From positions 1 to 6,793 of the forward strand of contig CAMAML010000067.1 of the NCBI GenBank assembly GCA_945836835.1: a stretch of DNA of 6,793 bases, written 5' to 3'. The stretch comes from an uncultured cyanobacterium. GTDB taxonomy: Bacteria > Cyanobacteriota > Vampirovibrionia > Gastranaerophilales > Gastranaerophilaceae. How positions within the stretch are numbered: the stretch's first letter is position 1; each line of letters starts with the position of its first letter. Below, piece by piece: positions 1 through 5,291 of this stretch. Below the pieces are notes generated by a model. The model made no database searches, was not told the origin of the DNA, and saw nothing but the letters and a program-made list of their open reading frames with translations. The position numbers were made by a program, and so were the translations under genes.

Positions 1-14
1 GATTTTATATTTTA

Positions 15-44
15 TTTTCATAATAAAAAAATATGTGGTATAAT
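15..44 (+). promoter_or_regulatory. Predicted extended -10 promoter for the 51-896 gene
   Basis: A perfect TATAAT lies at 39-44, preceded by TG one base upstream (TGG at 36-38), which makes an extended -10 element. A weak -35 (TTTTCA, 15-20, 4/6 matches) is 18 bp upstream. With the last T of the -10 at position -7, transcription would start at 51, the A of the chosen ATG. The GGAG at 46-49 is only one base from the ATG, too close for a normal Shine-Dalgarno. The -10 is seen directly; the start site is inferred. Confidence 0.6.
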
Positions 45-50
45 CGGAGT

Positions 51-896
51 ATGAAAAATTTGTTGAAGATTTTTTTGGTAATATTAGGTTTTTTGGTTAC
101 ATTGCCTGCGTATTCGTTCGTGAGTTTTAACGTGGTGGTTTTGCCGACGGATTTGTTCAAGGTTTGCGAGAACTACTACTGCTATCCCGAACTTTCAAAT
201 ATCATCGCACAGGATGTCATCAATAATTTCAACGCCACGGGGCGGATTAATTCCCCCTCGCTTTACTATATGAGAAGTTTTTTAGAACAAAACCCCGAGG
301 TGAAAAAACAGGTTGCAAGCATTATTACCCGCTATAACAACGACAAGTCCATGGATTTTGCGGCGATGAAGATTATCTCAAAGGCTTTCAAGGCAAATTC
401 TTTGCTGATAATTTCAAATAACGTTCCCGTTAATGGTGAGTACGTTACCCGAAACATTTGGGAAATGCTTGTGCTTTCAACGGATTTCGATATTTCTTAT
501 CCATATGAGACGGTAACGAACGTAACTTTGACGGATACGGTGAACGATTTGGTTATGTGGCACGATGTTTACAAGAAGAAAATCAGCGACGGTAACGACA
601 ATTTTAAAGCCCCGAACTCATCGGACGCTTACGCAAAACTCGAGTTTTTCAGAATGTATTCAAAAGATATTCTCTCCAAAATCATCTCGCAAAACATTTA
701 TCTGCGGTTTTTCCCGAAGATGGTTGAACCACAGCCTATGGTTGAGGATATGAAACCCGAGGGGGCTTATTTCAGGTTTGAAGAAAACTCTTCGCCTAAA
801 ATCAGGGACAAGTTTATTACTCCGAGTATAAGAGAATATGACGAGGCGGGAGACGAGATTGACAACAGTTACGGCGAAGTTATGTTCGGGATTTGA
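51..896 (+). CDS. Predicted secreted/periplasmic protein of unknown function (281 aa)
   Basis: I do not recognise this gene with confidence. From Met at 51 the protein has a typical signal peptide: K2 and K6, a hydrophobic core at about 7-18, and a likely cleavage after L-P-A-Y-S (residue 22). The mature part opens with a strand-like VVVLP and then an IIAQDVINNF helix, which loosely recalls the N-terminal alpha/beta domain of TolB/CsgG-type envelope proteins. Two Cys lie close together (CENYYC) and could form a disulfide. The C-terminal ~70 residues are rich in charged residues and proline and look poorly folded. An upstream in-frame ATG at 33 is rejected because it lies upstream of the TATAAT and would add six residues before the signal peptide. 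The 3' end overlaps the convergent gene at 869-1168 by 28 bp. Secretion is a good inference; the function is unknown. Confidence 0.75.
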   Translation: MKNLLKIFLVILGFLVTLPAYSFVSFNVVVLPTDLFKVCENYYCYPELSNIIAQDVINNFNATGRINSPSLYYMRSFLEQNPEVKKQVASIITRYNNDKSMDFAAMKIISKAFKANSLLIISNNVPVNGEYVTRNIWEMLVLSTDFDISYPYETVTNVTLTDTVNDLVMWHDVYKKKISDGNDNFKAPNSSDAYAKLEFFRMYSKDILSKIISQNIYLRFFPKMVEPQPMVEDMKPEGAYFRFEENSSPKIRDKFITPSIREYDEAGDEIDNSYGEVMFGI

Positions 897-1168
897 GGTT
901 CTTTGCGTTTCCCGTCGGCGTTGTTTGGGACTGCAACCGTTTCTTTTTTGATAATTTGTTTATCGGGTTGGTTCATGCTCTGATCCAATCCCCCGTAAGG
1001 TTTTTCCATAACCCCGGTCCCGCTCGATTTTTGGAGCTGGTTTTGCATCTCCACCTGCGACGGGGTTGCAGTCGAAATGCTTTGGATTTCTTTGCATTTG
1101 TCAATGGTGTCCGTTACCGCCAAAAAAGTTACAAACAGTATTCCTAAGATAATCAAAAAGTTTTTCAT
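869..1168 (-). CDS. Small membrane-anchored or secreted hypothetical protein (99 aa)
   Basis: The start codon is preceded on the minus strand by a good Shine-Dalgarno (AAGGAGA, about 5 nt before the ATG). A possible -10 (TACAAT, plus-strand 1192-1197) lies further upstream without a clear -35. Residues 4-18 form one hydrophobic segment after a single Lys, giving either a signal peptide or an N-terminal anchor. The rest (about 20-99) is Gln/Pro/Lys/Ser-rich with no predicted fold and resembles a disordered tail. There is one Cys, at residue 25, and no lipobox. The last nine codons lie inside the 3' end of the convergent 51-896 gene. A competing plus-strand reading frame over the same bases has no ribosome site. 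I do not recognise a family; existence as a gene is likely but not certain. Confidence 0.6.
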   Translation of the reverse strand: MKNFLIILGILFVTFLAVTDTIDKCKEIQSISTATPSQVEMQNQLQKSSGTGVMEKPYGGLDQSMNQPDKQIIKKETVAVPNNADGKRKEPQIPNITSP

Positions 1169-1257
1169 TTCTTCTCCTTTTTATGTTTTGATTGTAGGGG
1201 GCTGAAAGAAAAAATAAATTACACTTTTTGCTAATGTTTTCGTATATAATTTAATGA

Positions 1258-1287
1258 TTGACCAAAACGACGCAGGCATGGTAGAAT
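1258..1287 (+). promoter_or_regulatory. Predicted promoter for the glycosyltransferase gene, TSS at its ATG
   Basis: The -35 TTGACC (1258-1263, 5/6) is separated by 18 bp from the -10 TAGAAT (1282-1287, 5/6). The -10 carries an upstream TGG (1279-1281), so it is an extended -10. Exactly six bases separate the -10 from the ATG at 1294, so the expected start site is the A of that ATG. Another TATAAT at 1245-1250 could give a ~37-nt leader, but it lacks a clear -35. The AAGGG before the ATG is only one base away, too close for a standard ribosome site. Confidence 0.6.
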
Positions 1288-1293
1288 AAGGGC

Positions 1294-2364
1294 ATGAATA
1301 TTCTTTTCATAACAGATTTATATCCCGTGACGAGCGGGGAGGTTACGACCCCTCGGACACTTTTTGATTTTGTGAAAGAGTGGCAAAACTCTGGGCATGG
1401 CGTGAGGGTTATCAAGCCTAATTTTATTCTAAATTCATTTATAAGGCAAAAGCCGTTTTATAAAACAGGTTGGTACGGAGAAGTTTTTAACGCCAATTAT
1501 TTTCTGCCGTTTTTGGGGGATGTAAAATCAAAGTTGAAGGATTTTTATTTACAAGAATTTAAGCCCGACAAAGTTGTGGCACATATGCCGTCGGGGATTT
1601 TGTTTGCGGATAAATTTGGGTTGCCGTTTGTGGCGGGGGTTCACTGCTCGGATTTGGAGGTTTTGACAAACCCCGCTTATTCCGTGCATTTTAAGTCAAG
1701 GTTGTTGCAGGCACTCAGGCGGGCCGAAAAGATTTCGTGTCGATCGTTTGTGTTGAGGGAAAAACTTTTGAAACTATACCCCGAATTTGAGGGTAAATGT
1801 TTTGTTGCACCTTCGGGCGTGGATGAACGGTTTATCGTTAATGTAGATAAGACTTTTGAGAGGGGGCAGAAGCTCAAGGTCGTAACTTGTGCAAACTTTA
1901 AGAAACGCAAAAATATCGATAAAGTTATTTTGGGAGTAAAAGGGCTTGAAAATATTGAGCTTACGGTAATCGGGGACGGGAAAATTCGTCCCGAGCTTGA
2001 GCGGTTGGACGACAGGGTGAAGTTTTTGGGACGGCTCAAGAACGACGAGGTTCTGGAGGTTATGCGAGGGCAGGATGTTTTCATTTTGCCAAGTATTGGC
2101 GAAACCTTCGGCATGGTATATTTGGAAGCTATGGCAAGCGGTTGCATAACGGTTTGTGCAAAAGGTGAGGCGGTCGACGGAATTATTAAAAACGGGGTGA
2201 ACGGGTTTACTGTAGAGCCTTCTTCGGCTGATATAAGAAACTTTTTTACGGCATTGGGGTATTTTGAGGGGGAAATTTTAAACAGGGTTCGCAAAAATTC
2301 GCTTGCAACCGTGAAGGAATATACCCGAAACACTTGTGCAAAAAGCTACCTTGAACGGTTGTAG
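1294..2364 (+). CDS. GT4-type glycosyltransferase (GT-B fold)
   Basis: The 356-residue protein has the two-domain layout of retaining family-4 glycosyltransferases, which use a nucleotide sugar to extend a glycan or lipid acceptor at the cytoplasmic face of the membrane. The N-terminal acceptor domain starts with the first GT-B strand (MNILFITDLYPV) followed by a GEVTTP loop. H117 in VAGVHCSD is a candidate active-site His. The interdomain region is PSGVDERF (173-180). The donor domain holds NFKKRKNIDK (201-210), ELTVIGDGKIRPEL (222-235), KFLGRL (243-248), and the diagnostic E-x7-E motif at E270 and E278 (ETFGMVYLEAMASG). GVNGFTVEP (301-309) is the usual late motif. The length is normal and I see no frameshift. 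There is no signal peptide or membrane helix. It converges on the XRE gene with 28 bp between. Donor and acceptor cannot be read from sequence; an envelope polysaccharide or glycolipid role is inference. Confidence 0.9.
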   Translation: MNILFITDLYPVTSGEVTTPRTLFDFVKEWQNSGHGVRVIKPNFILNSFIRQKPFYKTGWYGEVFNANYFLPFLGDVKSKLKDFYLQEFKPDKVVAHMPSGILFADKFGLPFVAGVHCSDLEVLTNPAYSVHFKSRLLQALRRAEKISCRSFVLREKLLKLYPEFEGKCFVAPSGVDERFIVNVDKTFERGQKLKVVTCANFKKRKNIDKVILGVKGLENIELTVIGDGKIRPELERLDDRVKFLGRLKNDEVLEVMRGQDVFILPSIGETFGMVYLEAMASGCITVCAKGEAVDGIIKNGVNGFTVEPSSADIRNFFTALGYFEGEILNRVRKNSLATVKEYTRNTCAKSYLERL

Positions 2365-2392
2365 GAGGTTGTCGAGGTTATTAAGGGGGAGG

Positions 2393-2716
2393 TTACGTGG
2401 TTTTTATCGCCTCAATAATTTTTATTGCGAGTGAACGCTCTTTTTCCGATAAGGATTTTATTAGTTGCAAAAAATACCCCTCGTCAAATGCAACGTTTGC
2501 CGGCTTTCCCTCATAAAAAATATTAACGTCGATGTCCAAAACTTTTATTAATTTAAGAAAAGTCGGGACGCTCGGATAATGTATGCCCCGCTCGATTTTC
2601 CCCAGCTGTTTGCTGTCGATTTCCACTTTCTCCGCCAGCTCAAACTGGGTTAAACCCGCCTGTTTTCTGAATTGTTTAATCAGAGTGCCAACCGTCATAG
2701 CGTCAAAATTTTTCAT
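2393..2716 (-). CDS. XRE-family helix-turn-helix transcriptional regulator
   Basis: This 107-residue protein has a Cro/C1-type HTH at about residues 8-65. LTQFELAEKV (22-31) is the first helix of the DNA-reading pair and SKQLGKIERG (35-44) is the recognition helix, followed by the usual P-S-V-P-T-F-L-K-L-I-K-V-L segment. The remaining ~40 residues are acidic then helical (YFLQLIKSLSEKERSLAIKI) and may dimerise; no ligand domain is visible. The start at 2716 has a GAGGTG ribosome site 7 nt upstream. A Met at residue 7 is possible but lies just before the HTH. The gene is divergent from the pilin-like gene, and the 146-bp gap holds matching palindromic sites, so it most likely represses both itself and that gene. 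The HTH is certain from sequence; the target assignment is inference. Confidence 0.92.
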   Translation of the reverse strand: MKNFDAMTVGTLIKQFRKQAGLTQFELAEKVEIDSKQLGKIERGIHYPSVPTFLKLIKVLDIDVNIFYEGKPANVAFDEGYFLQLIKSLSEKERSLAIKIIEAIKTT

Positions 2717-2729
2717 AACCTAACACCTC

Positions 2730-2742
2730 ACATATGCGTTAT
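2730..2742. promoter_or_regulatory. Candidate XRE operator half-site near the regulator start
   Basis: ACATATGCGTTAT matches the right arm of the 20-bp palindrome at 2808-2827 in 12 of 13 bases. The left arm is degraded (about 4/7). It lies 14 bp upstream of the regulator's ATG, inside its probable leader, which suits autorepression. Confidence 0.55.
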
Positions 2743-2761
2743 ATTTCACTATTTTATAGGG

Positions 2762-2774
2762 ACAAGTGCGTTCT
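2762..2774. promoter_or_regulatory. Second candidate XRE operator half-site
   Basis: ACAAGTGCGTTCT matches the palindrome's right arm in 11 of 13 bases. The left arm is not conserved. The TGCGTT cores of the three sites begin at 2735, 2767 and 2820, in the same orientation. The spacings of 32 and 53 bp are close to 3 and 5 turns of DNA, so all lie on one helical face. Confidence 0.45.
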
Positions 2775-2780
2775 CTAAAC

Positions 2781-2808
2781 AATATATACGCTCCATTAAT
2801 CTTGACAA
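2781..2808 (-). promoter_or_regulatory. Candidate promoter for the XRE regulator
   Basis: On the minus strand, TTGTCA (plus-strand 2803-2808, 5/6 to the -35) is followed after 16 bp by TATATT (plus-strand 2781-2786, 5/6 to the -10). Its -35 almost coincides with that of the opposing pilin promoter, so the two promoters share one face-to-face -35 region. An alternative is TTTAGA-17-TAAAAT (plus-strand 2774-2779 and 2751-2756). I cannot decide between them. Confidence 0.45.
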
Positions 2809-2830
2809 TAACGCACATGTGCGTTATAAT
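2802..2830 (+). promoter_or_regulatory. Perfect-consensus sigma-70 promoter for the pilin-like gene
   Basis: TTGACA (2802-2807), a 17-bp spacer, and TATAAT (2825-2830) match the housekeeping consensus at every position. The expected start is near 2837, giving a 26-nt leader with AGAGGA (2851-2856) six bases before the ATG at 2863. A promoter this strong next to a dedicated repressor implies tight control. Confidence 0.85.
2808..2827. promoter_or_regulatory. 20-bp perfect palindromic operator inside the promoter spacer
   Basis: The sequence is a perfect inverted repeat with core AACGCACATGTGCGTT, extended by AT on each side. It fills the spacer of the pilin promoter and covers the first three bases of the -10, so a bound dimer would block RNA polymerase. 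Two half-copies occur nearer the regulator gene. The likely binder is the adjacent XRE protein (inference from position and symmetry). Confidence 0.8.
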
Positions 2831-2862
2831 AATAAATGAATCGAATAAACAGAGGATAATTT

Positions 2863-4149
2863 ATGAAAGTTGAAAAAAGTAGGTCGGTGTTCGACACTTT
2901 CATCGAACCCGACAACGTAACTAAAAAGTTAAAATCAGCCTTTACGCTTGCCGAGGGTGGACATAGTCCACTCTTGTACGGAGACGAAGGGGTAGCCGAA
3001 GGCTACTCTTGTGTGGAGACGAAGGGCGGACGCAGTCCGCTTTTGAGTGGAGACGAAGGGGCACAAGGTTCTCCACGCCTTGCAAAAAGGGGCTTTACCC
3101 TTGCGGAGGTCTTAATCACTCTCGGTGTAATCGGGGTTGTGGCGGCGGTTACGATGCCGACGCTTGTTACGAATATACAAGAACGGGTGCGGAAGGAACA
3201 GGTTAGAACCGTTAAATATAAACTCACCAAAGCAACCGACAAGATGAATGCTTTAGGCAAAATCGGACATTACGACAGCACGGAAAAATTTGTAGAAGAA
3301 CTTAAAAACCACTTGAGCATAGCAAAAATTTGCGACAAGAACAACCTTGGCGAGTGCTGGGGTGGGACAAGTTTCACAAACGCAAACGGGTCGAAAACTT
3401 ATAAAGTCGCCGAATTAACGACGGGCAAAACTCTTGAGGCGTTACAGTTCAACTCAGGAGATATGGATACCGTCGGGATTGTTACAGGCGACGGGACGCC
3501 GATTATTTTAACCTACGGGAAAGAATGTCAGGCACTGGACGAAACAAAACAATACCAGTGGTCGATGGTTGACGGCAAGCCTGAAACAAATGCAACGGCA
3601 GGATGCGTCAGCATGGTTTTTGACATCAACGGGAAAAAAGGACCGAACAAAGTCGGAACAGACGTCAGAACCATGAACTCGCTACTTGGTATGGTTAACC
3701 TTGGCTCGAGTTACCCTGCACTAACACAATCCGAATGTACCAAATACAAAAATGAACTCGGGATAAACGAATGTTACACAAGTGATGATGACAAATGGGG
3801 TGGTGCGCTAAAAGCCTGTCATGATTTAGGCATGCATTTACCGAGCATGGCAACAATTTCGCAAATAGCAACCTATCAATATGGTGCAGAAATTGTTGCG
3901 GACAAATATTTGAACATGACTGTCTTTCGTGATGACTGTAGTACATACTCAAATAGTAGGGGGAAATGTATTTCTCTTCCTGCAAACTACACATCTCCAC
4001 TATCAACAACATTTAGATGGCGCTATTGGGCCTCTGCCGGAGGTAATGCTTCTTTAGCTTGGGCAAATCATTTTGAGGCTGATTACTCTGTATTCACAAC
4101 TTATTCGAGGGATTATTCAAACATTTACGCTTTGTGTGTTGCGGATTAA
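2863..4149 (+). CDS. Type IV pilin-like protein with a repeat-interrupted leader and lectin-like C-terminus
   Basis: The 428-residue protein carries a class III prepilin signal far from its start: K75-R76-G77 then F78-T-L-A-E82-V-L-I-T-L-G with Glu at +5. Prepilin peptidase would cut after G77 and methylate F78. The hydrophobic helix runs ~78-104. The leader is 77 residues instead of the usual 5-30 because residues 32-77 come from a palindromic repeat insert. An earlier FTLAE copy at 27-31 suggests the original leader ended K-S-A|F. The pilin-like body (~106-285) includes CVSMVFDINGKKGPNK (248-263). From ~290 a module with W312-x2-A-x3-C319-x3-G-M-H-L-P-S, C359/C369 and C425 near the end resembles a C-type-lectin-like fold. 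It is probably displayed on the cell envelope or at a pilus/pseudopilus tip. It has a good ribosome site and its own operator-controlled promoter. It ends 15 bp before the convergent SIS gene. Pilin class is certain; the lectin fold is inference. Confidence 0.85.
   Translation: MKVEKSRSVFDTFIEPDNVTKKLKSAFTLAEGGHSPLLYGDEGVAEGYSCVETKGGRSPLLSGDEGAQGSPRLAKRGFTLAEVLITLGVIGVVAAVTMPTLVTNIQERVRKEQVRTVKYKLTKATDKMNALGKIGHYDSTEKFVEELKNHLSIAKICDKNNLGECWGGTSFTNANGSKTYKVAELTTGKTLEALQFNSGDMDTVGIVTGDGTPIILTYGKECQALDETKQYQWSMVDGKPETNATAGCVSMVFDINGKKGPNKVGTDVRTMNSLLGMVNLGSSYPALTQSECTKYKNELGINECYTSDDDKWGGALKACHDLGMHLPSMATISQIATYQYGAEIVADKYLNMTVFRDDCSTYSNSRGKCISLPANYTSPLSTTFRWRYWASAGGNASLAWANHFEADYSVFTTYSRDYSNIYALCVAD
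2957..2971. repeat. Palindrome 1 of the insert
   Basis: GTGGAC/GTCCAC form a perfect 6-bp stem around an ATA loop. It can be extended by one G-T and one G-C pair to 2955-2973. Confidence 0.85.
2992..3006. repeat. Palindrome 2 of the insert
   Basis: GTAGCC/GGCTAC form a perfect 6-bp stem around a GAA loop. It starts 35 bp after palindrome 1. The stem sequence differs from the other two while the geometry is kept, which argues that structure is the conserved property. Confidence 0.85.
3026..3040. repeat. Palindrome 3 of the insert
   Basis: GCGGAC/GTCCGC form a perfect 6-bp stem around a GCA loop, 34 bp after palindrome 2. Its GGAC/GTCC core is shared with palindrome 1. The first base overlaps the preceding GGAGACGAAGGG unit. 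Confidence 0.85.
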
Positions 4150-4164
4150 CTTCCCATTTCTGTT

Positions 4165-5220
4165 TTATTTCACAACCTTGTCCAAGCCGTGGGGTTTGTC
4201 GACGTTACGCCCGAGGGTTTGGGCGATATTAAGTGCCAAAAGCTGGCTTGTCACGACAAGTGCAAAAAAGTTCAATATATAACTCTGAGTTTCTACGATA
4301 AATTTGCCCTCAGGTTTAAGTTCTTCACAGTCCGCACCGAGCAAAAACAGCGGGGTTTTATATTCGGCGTCAATCTTTTTCAGGTTATTTACGGCAACCT
4401 CGCTCAACGGTTCGACCGACAGGTGGATTTGAGCGGATTTGTTGTTGAAAAGTGCAACGTGCCCGTGCATAAACTCGCCCAAAATGTTTGAAATCGTGCA
4501 AATATAAGAGGTTTCCTTAATCTTTAACGACGCCTCTTTGGCGATAGCATAGCTCATTCCGTCGGCGGTCGCCACAAGAAGTTTAAACTTGGAGATTTTT
4601 TTTGCAAGTTTTTCTATCTCGTCCTGTTTGGAAATTATCTCTTGAATGAACTCGGGCAAAGTCTTTAAATCTTCGAGGTATTGTGAAATATCCTTACCCC
4701 TAAAAGTAGCATACTTCAAGGCAAGCAGGGTTACGCACATCATCTGGGATGTCAGTGATTTTGTCGCCGCAATACTTTTTTCTTCACCGGCATGGCAGTT
4801 AATTTTGAAATCGGAGGCTTTCCAAATACTTGAGCCTTCTTTATTGGTAATCGCAAGCGTTTTCATCCCAAGTTCTTTTGCTCGGATGAGTGCTTTATTG
4901 GTGTCGGAAGTTTCGCCCGACTGGGTTATGAACACGTAAAGAATGTTGTCGGAATGCGGAACGAGAGGTTTTAGCAAAAACTCGCTCGAATAAATCGCAC
5001 GTGCCTCAATATCGGCGACTTTTCCGAATAAATCCGCGCCGTAGCGTGAACAATGGTAAGATGAACCGCTTGCGACAAAAACTATTTTTTCAACGTCTTT
5101 CGGGACATCAAAAAGTATGTAGTTTGCGTCATTTACATGGGTTTTAAAGATGTTTTCCAAAATTTTCGGCTGTTCCAAAATTTCTTTTTCCATGCTTGAT
5201 TTTGTGTTTTCTTCAACCAT
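4165..5220 (-). CDS. SIS-domain sugar-phosphate isomerase/deaminase, GlmS isomerase-like
   Basis: The 351-residue protein resembles the C-terminal isomerase half of glucosamine-6-phosphate synthase (two SIS domains) without the N-terminal glutaminase domain. Such stand-alone proteins act on amino-sugar or fructosamine phosphates, for example as NagB-II/GlmD-type glucosamine-6-phosphate deaminases. Visible motifs are MEKEILEQP (10-18), SGSSYH (51-56), TQSGETSDT (99-107), GEEKSIAATKS (145-155), KEASLKIKETSY (228-239), GEFMHGH (248-254) and a C-terminal VDKPHGLDKVVK. Residues aligned with the GlmS isomerase Glu, His and tail Lys appear as E236, H252 and K348, so activity is likely retained. The start at 5220 is chosen because the longer TTG frame from 5280 begins inside a terminator hairpin, and AAGGAAGGA lies ~11 nt before the ATG at 5220. 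It is cytosolic, downstream of gatB. The fold is certain; the exact substrate is not determined. Confidence 0.85.
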   Translation of the reverse strand: MVEENTKSSMEKEILEQPKILENIFKTHVNDANYILFDVPKDVEKIVFVASGSSYHCSRYGADLFGKVADIEARAIYSSEFLLKPLVPHSDNILYVFITQSGETSDTNKALIRAKELGMKTLAITNKEGSSIWKASDFKINCHAGEEKSIAATKSLTSQMMCVTLLALKYATFRGKDISQYLEDLKTLPEFIQEIISKQDEIEKLAKKISKFKLLVATADGMSYAIAKEASLKIKETSYICTISNILGEFMHGHVALFNNKSAQIHLSVEPLSEVAVNNLKKIDAEYKTPLFLLGADCEELKPEGKFIVETQSYILNFFALVVTSQLLALNIAQTLGRNVDKPHGLDKVVK

Positions 5221-5242
5221 CCTTCGATTTATCCTTCCTTTG

Positions 5243-5281
5243 AAAAAATGTTGTCGCAAAGTACAAAACCTCTGCGACAAC
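5243..5281 (-). terminator. Rho-independent terminator after gatB
   Basis: A perfect 9-bp stem, GTTGTCGCA (5250-5258) with TGCGACAAC (5273-5281), has a 14-nt loop. On the minus strand it is followed by A and then six U residues (plus-strand A-run 5243-5248). It begins 10 bp after the gatB stop. It separates gatB from the SIS gene, whose ATG is only 22 bp beyond the U-tract, so it could also act as an attenuator for that gene. Confidence 0.85.
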
Positions 5282-5291
5282 GTAGTTTTTG

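Larger units (their letters stand above)
2941..3108 (+). repeat. In-frame palindromic repeat insert flanked by duplicated FTLAE codons
   Basis: Two 15-nt copies encoding FTLAE (2941-2955 and 3094-3108) match at 13/15, with both differences synonymous (Thr acg/acc, Ala gcc/gcg). Between them lie 138 bp made of three ~35-nt units: a 15-nt hairpin, an 8-nt spacer (TCTTGTAC, TCTTGTGT, TTTTGAGT), then GGAGACGAAGGG at 2980-2991, 3015-3026 and 3049-3060. A fourth, divergent stem follows (CAAGG/CCTTG, 3064-3068 with 3078-3082). The repeat is read as GDEG, ETKG and GDEG, in two different frames, while the total length keeps the gene in frame. No transposase or similar sequence occurs elsewhere in the window. 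It resembles a non-autonomous palindromic element. Confidence 0.85.

Noticed and set aside
33..50. Upstream ATG at 33 as start of the first gene
   Set aside because: It lies before the TATAAT, lacks a ribosome site and would place six extra residues before an otherwise normal signal peptide.
893..1147. Plus-strand frame opposite the 99-aa gene
   Set aside because: It has no ribosome site, while the minus-strand frame has AAGGAGA and a sensible hydrophobic N-terminus.
1677..2333. Long minus-strand frame opposite the glycosyltransferase
   Set aside because: The plus strand encodes clear GT4 motifs across the whole span. The opposite frame is Ser/Phe/Thr-rich, as expected for an antisense shadow.
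2365..2392. Terminator between the glycosyltransferase and XRE genes
   Set aside because: I found no stem with a U-tract in either direction. The 15-bp gap at 4150-4164 likewise shows none.
3013..3015. In-frame GTG at 3013 as an alternative pilin start giving a shorter leader
   Set aside because: There is no ribosome site, and the ATG at 2863 has both a good Shine-Dalgarno and a consensus promoter.
2957..3060. CRISPR-like array
   Set aside because: The regular ~35-bp period is tempting, but repeats are only 12 bp, the intervening parts are themselves palindromes, and the region lies within a coding frame without cas genes.
4009..4149. Confirmed diversity-generating retroelement variable region
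   Set aside because: There is no template repeat or reverse transcriptase in the window, so it is kept only as a hypothesis.
5221..5280. N-terminal extension of the SIS protein using TTG at 5280
   Set aside because: The start would lie inside the stem of the terminator. The added residues resemble nothing in the family, and a ribosome site precedes the ATG at 5220.
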